Source: JBBQFI01 sp038321775
Lineage (GTDB): Bacteria; Verrucomicrobiota; Verrucomicrobiia; Chthoniobacterales; UBA10450
NCBI GenBank assembly: GCA_038321775.1
Contig: JBBQFI010000007.1
Span: forward strand, 124,001-188,000
DNA length: 64,000 bases
Reading direction: 5' to 3'
Positions 16,577 through 25,705 of the stretch are shown piece by piece (the stretch's first letter is position 1; each line of letters begins with the position of its first letter). The translations under genes and the position numbers were made by a program. Under the pieces are notes generated by a model, which saw only the letters and a list, made by a program, of their open reading frames with translations, did no database searches and was not told the origin of the DNA.

Positions 16577-17467
16577 TCAAATCTCCCGCGTGCCGCGACA
16601 CTTGGTCCTTGAATAGGTTGAGCAACCCCAGAATCTTCCGCCCGCATTCGAGCCGCGCTTGGCCTCACGCACAACCATTTCGGCACCGCAACGTGGACAA
16701 TCTGGCGCAAGATGGTCGCGCTCTTGTTCTACCGGCGGTGCGATTTTCCCCGATGTTTGAACACTTCGAATAAGCTCCAATACACCATCGGCATCGATCA
16801 ATTCGATTGGCTTCCCTTTCGCGAACGCGATTGCATCTGACGTGAAGCTCGTCGTTGCGACCAGCTTCGCCGAGGTCGCGTTGCGATCATGAAGAACGCC
16901 ATAAAGTTCGCGCACAGTTTGAACGGGTACGGGTTTTCCACTCCATCGCTTACACTGTACCACCGTCACTCCGCCGTTGCGTCCGAGAACGAGATCCACG
17001 CCGCCATCAGCACCGCCGCCTAACGTCTCTTCAACTTTATAACCCTGGCGCTTGTAAGCTTCGCCTAACAAGTCTTCGAATCGTTTCCAAGGCAATTGCC
17101 GCAGCGACTCCAGGCTTGTCTGCTGTTCGAGCATCGTCCGAGTTTTTAACGATCGCAGCGCGGAAATGGCAGCAATCGCGAGCAGCAACAGCGTGATTAC
17201 CGGATGCAGCCCGCGCATTGCGTGCGGCAAAAGTCCGGGAAGGAAAACATATGCTAGTCCCGCCAGAAGGAGGCTTACCCACCATGGAAGCAAAACCAAA
17301 TCATCGACAATAGAAGATTTTCGGATGCGGACCGCGCGCGATGTCTTACGCTTGCGCCAATTCGGCAATTCGCGCAGGAAAAGCCTGGCAAGACCGGCGA
17401 GGACGATGACGGGAATGAGCTTCCACATCATCGCGTGCATGAACTGGTCGAGCTGGGGGTTCGGCAT
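16577..17467 (-). CDS. membrane-anchored Mrr-type endonuclease, copy 2
   Basis: This 296-aa paralogue of the gene at 12441-13355 starts at ATG 17467 (MPNPQLDQFMHAMMWKLIPV), because the homologous copy begins there; the open frame to 17548 is an extension into repeats. The same three parts are present: membrane segments, Mrr-cat domain (GADGGVDLVL and VTVVQCKRW) and C4 zinc finger (CPRCGAEMV...CSTYSRTKCRGT). It ends at GTREI, shorter than copy 1. Nucleotide similarity stays high from residue 50 onward, including long identical runs, so the duplication is recent or kept similar by gene conversion. Confidence 0.85.
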   Translation of the reverse strand: MPNPQLDQFMHAMMWKLIPVIVLAGLARLFLRELPNWRKRKTSRAVRIRKSSIVDDLVLLPWWVSLLLAGLAYVFLPGLLPHAMRGLHPVITLLLLAIAAISALRSLKTRTMLEQQTSLESLRQLPWKRFEDLLGEAYKRQGYKVEETLGGGADGGVDLVLGRNGGVTVVQCKRWSGKPVPVQTVRELYGVLHDRNATSAKLVATTSFTSDAIAFAKGKPIELIDADGVLELIRSVQTSGKIAPPVEQERDHLAPDCPRCGAEMVVREAKRGSNAGGRFWGCSTYSRTKCRGTREI

Positions 17468-17817
17468 CCTTAAGAATACAGCAGATTGGCTGCCCATTCC
17501 GCAATCCGCATTGATACTTCGCTTACCCCGCTTCGCACCGCTACCCATGTGCGGCTGTACCGTCTACCCAACGCAATCCCATTGCGCCGTGTTCTGACTT
17601 GATCACTCGCACTCCCGTGCTTGCGCCAGCTACCTAGCTGCGTTGCCGTCTACCCGCGTGAATCCCACATCGCCGTGTTCCGGTCTCTGTTTTATTTCAG
17701 CGTTTCAGTTTTCAGCGTATCAGCTTTTCTCCTAAGTTCCGCCCTCCGTCTTCTACTTTCCAGTCCAGCTCCGCGGATTAGATTGACACCGTCACGCGCT
17801 TCTGAGAGTGACCATTC
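17468..17817. other. gene-free spacer: dispersed repeats and CT-rich tract
   Basis: No gene is visible. The first 30 bases match the region upstream of Mrr copy 1. At about 17540-17597 and 17599-17682 lie two copies of the 85-bp element also found at 15601-15688. From 17688 to 17775 there is a pyrimidine-rich run of TTTCAG and CTTCTACTTT words. Confidence 0.6.
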
Positions 17818-17988
17818 ATGAAGCTAGCTCGTCGCACACTCGGAATCAGCACTCTCGCTATTATCCTCATCGTTCTTTTGATCCTCGCCTTCGGTGGCGG
17901 CGGTTACGCCGGCGGCGGCTACTACTACGGCCCGGGCGGATTGCTCCTTATCATCCTGGTCATCCTGCTGGTGACGGGCAAACTGTAG
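17818..17988 (+). CDS. DUF3309-like small membrane protein, 56 aa
   Basis: The 56-aa reading frame starts at ATG 17818 (MKLARRTLGISTLAIILIVL) and ends at TAG 17986-17988. It has a hydrophobic helix (residues 10-25), a Gly/Tyr turn (FGGGGYAGGGYYYGPGG) and a second hydrophobic helix (LLLIILVILLVTGKL). This hairpin, with an aromatic-glycine loop and a 'GxLLLIVLIILLL-G' end, is the pattern of the DUF3309 small membrane proteins common in soil bacteria. Their function is not known. It lies opposite and downstream of the NERD gene, convergent with it. Confidence 0.7.
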   Translation: MKLARRTLGISTLAIILIVLLILAFGGGGYAGGGYYYGPGGLLLIILVILLVTGKL

Positions 17989-18066
17989 GCAACGCAGTGG
18001 CGAACCCGCCCCGGCATAAAAGAGCCTCATCGAGATGGCGCTCGCAGTCGTTGGCCGCCCCAGAGA

Positions 18067-18840
18067 TCAAGCGCGCGCCGATTGATCAAGATGCGAACAA
18101 ATTGCCGTGATTTGATCGTCGCCGACGACCTCCGGCAGCGACGCGAAGAACTCGGCGATCATACCGTCGTTCAGAACGACTACGCCGGTTTGCGCTCTCG
18201 CACCTTTTAAACTCCATCCTGGAAAAATCAAAACCGGTGTAACGGCGAAATCTTGTCGCATCCGCTCCTTCAACATCTTCGCGACGGTAGCAGCAGCGCT
18301 GGTGGCCTGACCTAACGGATCTTTCATCGCCGGTTTGTTGCTTAGTCGGAGCACTCCTTGTTCATCAACACCAACATACCCGTTTCCGAAAACGCTATAG
18401 GCTTTCGTTTCGATCGCGAAAATCCCGCCGGGGCCAACAATTACATGATCGACGTTTGATTCTGTGGCGGGAAGATCGTCAAACGCCACGTACCGCTTCC
18501 GCCTTAATTGGCTCAGCAACTCGCTCACCCTTCGTTCACCTTTTTCAGCCTGATTGAGATTTCTGATCTCTTTCCGGAGGCGAAAGATGCGAAAGGCGCA
18601 GTAAGCGGTCATCAACAGCGCGGCGCCGGTAAGGATTTCGGCTGCAAAAGGCAACGAAATCCAGCGTCGCAACCATTCCCAAGCGGCGAGAGAGCAGAAA
18701 CCAAATGCAACGAGAACATAATCGAGCAGCTGATCATTGAGCAATCTGTCGCGTTCATCGCGAACGGATTGCCCCGCTAACCGTCGCAATGGACCTTCTA
18801 CAGGGGGACGATGTTTCTTTTTCTTTTTGGGGAACGCCAT
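18067..18840 (-). CDS. NERD-domain (nuclease-related) membrane protein
   Basis: This 257-aa protein starts at ATG 18840 (MAFPKKKKKHRPPVEGPLRR); the frame to 18969 crosses the divergent promoter region. Two membrane segments lie near residues 45-60 and 70-90. A NERD domain follows: EKGERRVSELLSQL, FDDLPATESNVDHVIVGPGG and IFAIETKAYS, with the D...ExK catalytic pattern in VDHV and IETK. NERD is a PD-(D/E)XK relative found in DNA-processing proteins. The gene diverges from the helicase cassette starting at 18983, with a 142-bp shared spacer, which suggests common control. Confidence 0.82.
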   Translation of the reverse strand: MAFPKKKKKHRPPVEGPLRRLAGQSVRDERDRLLNDQLLDYVLVAFGFCSLAAWEWLRRWISLPFAAEILTGAALLMTAYCAFRIFRLRKEIRNLNQAEKGERRVSELLSQLRRKRYVAFDDLPATESNVDHVIVGPGGIFAIETKAYSVFGNGYVGVDEQGVLRLSNKPAMKDPLGQATSAAATVAKMLKERMRQDFAVTPVLIFPGWSLKGARAQTGVVVLNDGMIAEFFASLPEVVGDDQITAICSHLDQSARA

Positions 18841-18982
18841 GAATTGATTGCTGCCAGATCTGTGCCAGCAATCCGGTAATATTTGAAATGGAATTTTTCT
18901 GACGAGCAGGTAAACAGTCACTCGGTCATGCCCTCCCGTTTCGACAAAGCTAGAGCCTTGTGACCGCAATTGTTGAAGTCAC

Positions 18983-21241
18983 ATGCTGATAACGATCGAG
19001 GAATTTCGTCATAGAGTAGCGAACGACACAGTTGGGTTGGTGTCGCGACTTCAAGAGGAAACAGGTCGTTACGGCGGAGCAGAAGCAGAGGCTTGGGAAA
19101 GTTCATTCACCAAACTCAGCCGCGCTTTTCAGGCTCCATCATTTCAATCGCTCCACCTATTCTTTGGGAGTCGCGGCAACCTGGCGCTTGAGTATCAGAT
19201 GCCGGCCGCTTCATCTTGGGCCGATGTTGTTTTGCTTGGGCGGCACGAAGCGGCTCCAGCAGCCGTCATTATAGAGCTAAAAGATTGGACTACTGCCGCC
19301 GACAAACCAGGGAAAGCAGAAGGACTTATTGATCGAGCTGGCCGGCAGGAGCTGCACCCATCAGACCAAGTTCGCGGTTACACTGAATACTGTCGAAGGT
19401 TCCACTCCGCGATTGAGCAGCCCGCACGGGTTCACGGCTGCGTTCTGTTCACACATCAGGTATATACCCACGCTTACACTTCGATCCCCAACGATGTGTT
19501 GACCCGTGACTATCCGATCTTCACGACTGCCGAAGAGGATGTCGGTTCCAAATTTCCTGACTTCTTTCGGGACCGGTTAACAGAACCAGACGAGGAATTC
19601 GCGTTGCGTTTCGCAACGGGTCATTATCGCCAGCAACGGGGTTTCATCGCGCAAATCGGAGCTCAGATTCTCGATCCGAAAAGTACGCCATTCGAATTGT
19701 TGGATAATCAGCGCAGAGCGTTTGCCTTGTGCAAGGCAGTTGTCGACGAATGCTTCCTTTCGCCGGTCAGTCGCGCCGAACCAAAGAAGCGTGTTGTCAT
19801 CGTTAACGGCCCGCCGGGTTCTGGGAAATCAGCGATAGCCGCGAGGTTGTGGGCATCGCTCGTCACAGACGATCACCTACCCGATGGAGACGTTGTGTTT
19901 ACTACCACGTCGCAGAGTCAGAATAGCAATTGGTCTTCGATCTTTGATCAACTTGCAGCAGAAGGAGGTCAAGGACTCGTCCGGAAGGCCACGATCGTAA
20001 CGCCTGTTACGACCCAGAAGGTGGGTCAGCTGCGCAAACAACACGGTGCGGGGTTCCTCGCAGACGCCACAGCATGGCGGACAAATTTGCAACTGATAAG
20101 AAACCTGGGAATCGAGTTCCGCGACGCATCTCGTGACGGTCAGAACCTCGTCACAATCGTTGATGAAGCTCACAGCCTCATCAATCCGGAACACGATGCC
20201 GGTCGCGGTCAGTTTGGATTTGTCACTGGGCTTGGCCCGCAGGCCTATCACATAATCCGCACGTCAAAACTCACTGTCTTCCTGCTGGATCCAGCCCAAG
20301 GGTTCAGGGAACGAGAGAATACGACCGTGGCAGAAATCGCTGAATGGTCGCGGGAACTTGGAGCAGGCGAGCCTGAACTGATTAGTTTGGAAGGTTCGCA
20401 ATTCCGATGCGGTGGCTCCGCCGAATATGTCACATGGGTTGAGTCGGTGCTCGGCGGCGGGCCCGTCAGCAAAAATCAAGTGCTCGCGAGTGGATGGCAG
20501 AGTGCAATTAGCTTGGAGCGCCCGCAGAATGTCATCGAGTTTCCTAGCCTGGCGCTTCCGGAGCCAACGCTTCGGGCCGCCGAAGATTCCCCGGTGTACG
20601 GCTCTAAACGTTACATCGCGTCTGCGAGCTTCGATTTCCAAATCTTCGAAACTCCAATAGAGTTGGAAAACGCGCTGCGTTCGAGGTTGTCGGAGGGGAA
20701 TTCAGTCCGCCTGCTCTCTTCTTACTCGCGAAAATGGAAGACGCGAGGCACCACCGCTCCACATGACCTCCCGCCGAGCATGCAGGACTTCTGTGAGCCG
20801 TATGGTGAAAGCAACCACACTGCTCTTTGGTCGCGCGTTTGGAACTTCGTTCCCCGAAAAGGAACTGACTACACGGCCTTCATTCGTGCCGCACCAGGTT
20901 CTCGGATGGCTGACGATCCGCTTTGTGAAGTAGGCTGTCCGTATGCAGTACGCGGCTTTGACTACGACTACGTGGGCATCCTTTGGCTAGATGACTTACT
21001 CTGGCGAGCGGGCAAATGGACGATTAGGTATGAATCCGTCCACGAAGGCGGATTTCTGCACCTGTTGAACCGCGCACGCGGCGAACAAGCCTCTGACGGC
21101 GCGGAAAACCGTGAATTAATGCGACGCGTGACGCAAGCTTATCGCATCTTGCTCACTCGAGCGTTGAGAGGCGTATATCTATGGGTGCCTGACGAGCAAA
21201 CCCGATCTCACCTCACGGATTCTCTCACTGCACCCACTTAG
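18983..21241 (+). CDS. PD-(D/E)XK nuclease + DUF2075 (SF1-like helicase/ATPase) protein
   Basis: This is a 752-aa protein in two parts. Residues 1-165 form a nuclease-like domain: E70 in LALEYQMPA, D81 in WADVVLLG and E98-x-K100 in VIIELKDW give the PD-(D/E)XK pattern. Residues 270-745 are the DUF2075 ATPase: Walker A GPPGSGKS (276-283), Walker B IVDEAH (392-397), then LLDPAQGF (434-441) and LEGSQFRCGGSAEYVTWV. A closing YRILLTRALRGVYLWVPD carries the SF1-type motif VI arginine. DUF2075 enzymes are seen in phage-defence and repair islands. The gene ends inside the start codon of the next one (one-base overlap), so the two proteins are probably made in fixed ratio and act together. Confidence 0.85.
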   Translation: MLITIEEFRHRVANDTVGLVSRLQEETGRYGGAEAEAWESSFTKLSRAFQAPSFQSLHLFFGSRGNLALEYQMPAASSWADVVLLGRHEAAPAAVIIELKDWTTAADKPGKAEGLIDRAGRQELHPSDQVRGYTEYCRRFHSAIEQPARVHGCVLFTHQVYTHAYTSIPNDVLTRDYPIFTTAEEDVGSKFPDFFRDRLTEPDEEFALRFATGHYRQQRGFIAQIGAQILDPKSTPFELLDNQRRAFALCKAVVDECFLSPVSRAEPKKRVVIVNGPPGSGKSAIAARLWASLVTDDHLPDGDVVFTTTSQSQNSNWSSIFDQLAAEGGQGLVRKATIVTPVTTQKVGQLRKQHGAGFLADATAWRTNLQLIRNLGIEFRDASRDGQNLVTIVDEAHSLINPEHDAGRGQFGFVTGLGPQAYHIIRTSKLTVFLLDPAQGFRERENTTVAEIAEWSRELGAGEPELISLEGSQFRCGGSAEYVTWVESVLGGGPVSKNQVLASGWQSAISLERPQNVIEFPSLALPEPTLRAAEDSPVYGSKRYIASASFDFQIFETPIELENALRSRLSEGNSVRLLSSYSRKWKTRGTTAPHDLPPSMQDFCEPYGESNHTALWSRVWNFVPRKGTDYTAFIRAAPGSRMADDPLCEVGCPYAVRGFDYDYVGILWLDDLLWRAGKWTIRYESVHEGGFLHLLNRARGEQASDGAENRELMRRVTQAYRILLTRALRGVYLWVPDEQTRSHLTDSLTAPT

Positions 21242-24200
21242 TGTTCAGCCCGCTTCCAGCAAACATCAAAGCGAAACTCTGGAAGCACCAGAGGGAAGCA
21301 ATCGATTTTGGTGTTAACCATTTAACGAAGTTCGATTCTCCCTGCCTCATACGCATGCCAACTGGCACGGGCAAAACGGGAATCATAGCTTGCCTAACTA
21401 GGTTATCAAACCAGGGCAGCTCGCTCGTCCTTACGCCTTGGGCGCATCTTCGCAGCCAAATGGTTAACGACCTAGAAAAGAATTTTTGGACGAGGATCGG
21501 CGTCGATCCGCAGAAGCGAGGCGTCGTTCCAATACTCCCGACGACTGCCAAGGACGTCGTCAAATCGCGGCAGCCACAAGTCATTGTCGCCACCTTTACT
21601 ACGCTCAACGATTTACGCCTTCATCAATCCAAGATCTACCAAGCTCTCGGTGACGCTGTCTCCCTCGTAGTGGTTGATGAAGGACACTACGAACCAGCCG
21701 TCGAATGGGGGAAATCGGTCAAAGGCCTCAGGACGAAAACAGTGCTTCTGACCGCAACTCCGTATCGGAATGACCTAAAGCTTTTCCGCATCACCAATCC
21801 CAAAGACTCGACCCACCACTTCACGCACAAACGCGCGGTGGCCGAGGAGATCATCCGCGATCTGCGTTGCGAAGAACTGGCTTCACCGATTGACATTACC
21901 AAGCTCACCGCGGCATTCGTCGAGATTTGGAATAAAGCGCGAGGGTCCCGCGCTCTCCCGTCAAAAGCGCCTCGCGCAATCATCTGTTGCTCCGGACATG
22001 AAGATATAGAAACAACGGTCGCAGGTTTACGGAAAGCGAAAGTAAAAGCCATCGGCATCCACGAGCAATTTGAAGGCAGGCGGGACACTCACTTGCGTAA
22101 GGATGTTCCTGATCCGCAGAAGACAGACGCTGACGTCTGGGTTCATCAGAACAAATTAACGGAAGGGCTAGACGACCATCGTTTCTGCTGCGCCGCTTTA
22201 TTTACTCGGATTCGTAACGACCGAAAGCTGATCCAACAAATCGGCAGGGTATTACGACGGGACGCGCAGGACAGGAGAAAACCGGCTCTCCTTCTAGCCC
22301 CAGCACCTTTTTCCGCAGAAAGGGAATGGACTGCTTACCTCGAGTTCGAAACCGAGCTAAATTTACTGGAGCCACAGCACTTCCGAAACGTCGTTGATTC
22401 TCTGCTGAGCGCCCAACCTTCAGTCGAGTATTTCGAGGGCCGCTTCCGGAGACACTTCAGTCCCAAGAATCTTGACAAAGATGCTCAGGTCATAATCCCG
22501 CCGAGTGTTCTTGTACGAGTGGCTGGTAATCACTTCTCGCTCGATCAGTATGTCGAAGACTGCACTGATACGCTGAACACCGAGGACGCGGTCATTTTGG
22601 GACCGGACGTCAACTCGCCTTGTCAGAAATCTGGCAAGCATGCGCTATGGGTATATGCGTCGGTTCGCAACGCACGTTTTCTTCAGAATACTTCGCTTTA
22701 TGAAATCAAATTGGAAACGCACTGCATTGTTGTTTCCGGAGGTTTCGTTTTCCTAGCGGATTCCGCAGGAAATTTCCCGATCGAATACCTAGAGGAGGAG
22801 ACCGCGAGCGTTCCTGCGGAGCAACTTAGTCGTTTTATCGACAGTCGCTTCCGTCCGACGCATGCTAGTGTAAATAGCTCACTTCCTTACGACACGGTGT
22901 TGCGTGGCGCGGACTTGCATGGCCACAATCTCCTCAGCATTCCCACGTCACTCACCGATCGCATTCAGATCTGTCGTTCCGTGCGCGCAACTTCAAAGGA
23001 GCTAGGGCGGCGTTATGTCGGCATGAACAAGGGGCGCCTGAGGAAGGAAGTCACTGAGGAAGATCGGCGCTCTTTCAACGTAGGGAGCTTCGTTACCTGG
23101 GCCGAAGGTGTTGCCACTATTCTAAATTCCACCGTTGATAGATGCGCATTGTTCGCGCGTTTCATGCCCACATGCGCGCCGCCGGCGAACCCGAAGCCCA
23201 GAGCCATCTGCCTAGATCTAATTAGGATGGATCTAGGCCTTACCTTAGGTGACGGGACTGAATGTGTCCTCAAGAAGTCGGGGTCGGAGATCGACGAGAC
23301 TACAGAAAACAACGAGCTCATTTATAGCTGCCGCTTTGAAATAGAACCCGCCAACAATGCCCATACTTTCGTCACGCTTCGGATTCAGTATCAACCTTCC
23401 AAGCGGCGCTTTTGGTTCCACAAGGCCGACGGCGCTGCAGTCCGCGTTGATCTCGCTCAGGCTGCGTCACCGACTAAGAGCTTTGCTGATTTTCTCAACC
23501 ACAATCAGGATATAATCCTAGTTGGGCTCGAGGGCGGAGAAATTGTATATCAAGGTAGAGATTTCTATAAAGTTGACTATGCCTACGCCGAACAGGCGTT
23601 GCTGGACTTGATCAAACGTCCGCAGGACTCACCTGCTTGCGGGTCGGAAAAGGGAACGAAGCAGGAGATCGCTGCTTTACGTAAATCGAAAGCAACAACT
23701 TTTCCCAACGAATCACTATTCAAGGCAATTGCGGAGCAGAGGATCACATTCCCGTTCTCGGACGATGTGTTGATCTGCGACGATTTAGGGACGGAGTCTG
23801 CCGACTTCGTGGCAGCCTGCTTCAGTAAGCGCCAGCTTGCCCTGATCCATGCGAAGGAAGGCGGCGGTAGGAAGATATCTGCATCGGCTTTCCACGACGT
23901 CGTTGCCCAGGCGATGAAAAATCTCGTTTATCTGACGCGCAGTTCAGAAGTACCAGACGGCGTAGGTACATGGTGGCGCGCTGCGAAATGGAACAGCACA
24001 AGTGTTCCGCGGCTTTATCGCGCCCCAAACGGAATCCCCGTGAAGGCTGGCCTTTGGAACAAAATAAAGTCGGACATCATCAGTACTAGTAGCCCCGAAC
24101 TTTATGTCGTTCTCGTTACTACGGGTTGCTGCGATATACAGGCACTAACGGGAGCCGTTGCTGATCCTCAGCACAGGACCGCGGAGGTAGGACAGTTAGT

Positions 24201-24285
24201 CCATCTTCTAGATGGCCTCAACGGCTACGCACGACAAATTGGCGTCAGGCTCGTGATTTATGATCTCCCTTACAAACAGCCTTAA
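21241..24285 (+). CDS. SF2 (DEAD/DEAH) helicase with C-terminal nuclease domain
   Basis: This is a 1014-aa protein starting with GTG at 21241 in the overlap TAGTG. The helicase half has motif I MPTGTGKTG (39-47), motif Ia VLTPWAHL, motif II DEGH (146-149), motif III TATPYRND (171-178) and motif VI QQIGRVLRR (about residues 331-339). A long middle region (about 420-830) has no recognised domain. Near the C-terminus, ICDDLGTESADFVAACFSKR followed by LALIHAKEG places E852, D855 and H870-A-K872. This matches the restriction-type nuclease that ends some defence helicases ('DxxGEIADFIxxD...IxLxHCK'). It likely unwinds and cuts DNA together with the DUF2075 partner. Confidence 0.85.
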   Translation: MFSPLPANIKAKLWKHQREAIDFGVNHLTKFDSPCLIRMPTGTGKTGIIACLTRLSNQGSSLVLTPWAHLRSQMVNDLEKNFWTRIGVDPQKRGVVPILPTTAKDVVKSRQPQVIVATFTTLNDLRLHQSKIYQALGDAVSLVVVDEGHYEPAVEWGKSVKGLRTKTVLLTATPYRNDLKLFRITNPKDSTHHFTHKRAVAEEIIRDLRCEELASPIDITKLTAAFVEIWNKARGSRALPSKAPRAIICCSGHEDIETTVAGLRKAKVKAIGIHEQFEGRRDTHLRKDVPDPQKTDADVWVHQNKLTEGLDDHRFCCAALFTRIRNDRKLIQQIGRVLRRDAQDRRKPALLLAPAPFSAEREWTAYLEFETELNLLEPQHFRNVVDSLLSAQPSVEYFEGRFRRHFSPKNLDKDAQVIIPPSVLVRVAGNHFSLDQYVEDCTDTLNTEDAVILGPDVNSPCQKSGKHALWVYASVRNARFLQNTSLYEIKLETHCIVVSGGFVFLADSAGNFPIEYLEEETASVPAEQLSRFIDSRFRPTHASVNSSLPYDTVLRGADLHGHNLLSIPTSLTDRIQICRSVRATSKELGRRYVGMNKGRLRKEVTEEDRRSFNVGSFVTWAEGVATILNSTVDRCALFARFMPTCAPPANPKPRAICLDLIRMDLGLTLGDGTECVLKKSGSEIDETTENNELIYSCRFEIEPANNAHTFVTLRIQYQPSKRRFWFHKADGAAVRVDLAQAASPTKSFADFLNHNQDIILVGLEGGEIVYQGRDFYKVDYAYAEQALLDLIKRPQDSPACGSEKGTKQEIAALRKSKATTFPNESLFKAIAEQRITFPFSDDVLICDDLGTESADFVAACFSKRQLALIHAKEGGGRKISASAFHDVVAQAMKNLVYLTRSSEVPDGVGTWWRAAKWNSTSVPRLYRAPNGIPVKAGLWNKIKSDIISTSSPELYVVLVTTGCCDIQALTGAVADPQHRTAEVGQLVHLLDGLNGYARQIGVRLVIYDLPYKQP

Positions 24286-24337
24286 TCCGCGACGACTTAT
24301 GGGCGAGCACGAGCAAGGGCGAGCCGCACTGGCATTA

Positions 24338-24606
24338 CAGCTCAACTTCCTTCAGCACATCTTGATTCGCGACTTCCCGCCGCTCACCCGCTACCTCGCG
24401 GGCCTGACTGTCTAACCACCGGCCCCCAGCACGGTGTTTTCACCATCCTCAAGCAGCACGGCCACGCCGCCGTCGTTGTTCCCAACAACATTCTCCTCGA
24501 AGGCAGCGCCGGCGAGACTGCCGCGCGAACACCCAAGCAAGAACGCATTCGATTGGCGCCAATGGATTTTGATGAGACGTTACAGAACCGATGTCGGATT
24601 CCATAG
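24338..24606 (+). pseudogene. type I methylase (HsdM) fragment, central part
   Basis: Two frames spell pieces of a HsdM adenine methylase. Frame 2 at 24338 gives QLNFLQHI, part of the conserved 'KQLNFLQHVxTLLKxxGRAAVVVPDNVLFEGGAGETxR' block. Frame 1 from 24430 gives HGVFTILKQHGHAAVVVPNN, then ILLEGSAGETAR, and ends in a stop at 24604-24606. The bases between the two pieces are unrelated and contain stops. The downstream half of hsdM is missing here; its C-terminal words reappear at 25706. The neighbouring 360-aa gene starts at 24591, inside this fragment. Confidence 0.78.
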
Positions 24607-25673
24607 GACAGCTGGAGCGAATTTTATGCGAGAGTGGGGTAACCACAGTTGCGGCCCTGAACGCAATTTCCACGGCGGCGCGCGAACACCTCGACGCGGC
24701 TGTGTACGCGTGGTTTACGTCGTTCAAAGCTGAACACATTCGAGCTCTGACCGAATCGCCGGGGCTAAATCTCTGCCTTGGTATTCGGAAAAACATTGGC
24801 GACGATGTGATCTCTGCCCATGGAGAAGTCGTTGTCAAGAAGCTCGCATTTTTCTCCCAAACGGGGGTCTTGCTCACTCCAAAATTTCGCCACCCCGGCT
24901 GCCGAAAGAACATTATTCCGACATCATGGTACGTATTTGTACTAACCTACCGCCAGCTCATCGCGGCCGGTATGCTCTTAGTTCTGCCGAAAGGTGCAAC
25001 ATACCTGGGATCCAATGACACCATCGGAGAGACGTTCATAATGAAGGCCGAAAGACCTCGGACGGTCGAACGGAATTGGTTTCTTTTTGATGAGGAAATT
25101 CCTTCATTAAAAATAGTCGATTTGTCGGAACAGGCGCTACGCCGCCAAATGACAGAAATTTGCGGGCAGCAATGTGTCTCCGGGACACCAACTGCTTACA
25201 TTCGATTACCGCAATTCCGGCACGTGCCAATGGACCTTTTGATCTCGCTGCGCCGTAACCATGGCGATCTATTTGCTGATTACAATTCGACGATGCAGTC
25301 TTTTTTCACAGGAACTTCAAAAGCTAAGACGGAAAGGCAGTTACTGAGAGCTATCGAGAAAACAGATAGCGAAATTCGACGAATTGAAAATGAGCTGATC
25401 AAAATTTCTGCTACCAAGACGCTTCAAGCCAAGGAAATCGTCGTCGAGTCGGCGTGTGTTGGGCTTTGCGCCTACTTTAACCAGCCATTGTTAGCAGCGT
25501 TCTTTGGCGGCAACCTCATTCCTCAGCTAAGGCAGTTTATTCAACTGGGCACGGACCGGCGCGCTCTTGTCAGCGGCACACCGTTTTATTTTCCGTGGAT
25601 GGTGCATCAGGAAAGCAAAAGGATCTCTGTCGCGCGTTCTGCGACCTTAGCACGAGTTGCCGAAGCGGCGTAA
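24591..25673 (+). CDS. unrecognised 360-aa protein inside an hsdM scar
   Basis: The 360-aa protein (MSDSIGQLERILCESGVTTV) matches no family I know. It is soluble in appearance. Residues about 1-60 are helical. A mixed alpha/beta part follows with many aromatic residues (FRHPGCRKNIIPTSWYVFVL, FIMKAERPRTVERNWFLF), and residues about 240-285 form a likely coiled coil (KTERQLLRAIEKTDSEIRRI). The gene is intact. It lies between HsdM central words (ending 24606) and HsdM C-terminal words (from 25706), so it replaces the target-recognition and middle portion of the old methylase gene. It follows the helicase gene by 305 bp on the same strand. Its start overlaps the relic by 16 bp. Confidence 0.75.
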   Translation: MSDSIGQLERILCESGVTTVAALNAISTAAREHLDAAVYAWFTSFKAEHIRALTESPGLNLCLGIRKNIGDDVISAHGEVVVKKLAFFSQTGVLLTPKFRHPGCRKNIIPTSWYVFVLTYRQLIAAGMLLVLPKGATYLGSNDTIGETFIMKAERPRTVERNWFLFDEEIPSLKIVDLSEQALRRQMTEICGQQCVSGTPTAYIRLPQFRHVPMDLLISLRRNHGDLFADYNSTMQSFFTGTSKAKTERQLLRAIEKTDSEIRRIENELIKISATKTLQAKEIVVESACVGLCAYFNQPLLAAFFGGNLIPQLRQFIQLGTDRRALVSGTPFYFPWMVHQESKRISVARSATLARVAEAA

Positions 25674-25705
25674 CGCGCGGGTCAATCTCTAGATCCCTCC
25701 GGTTG

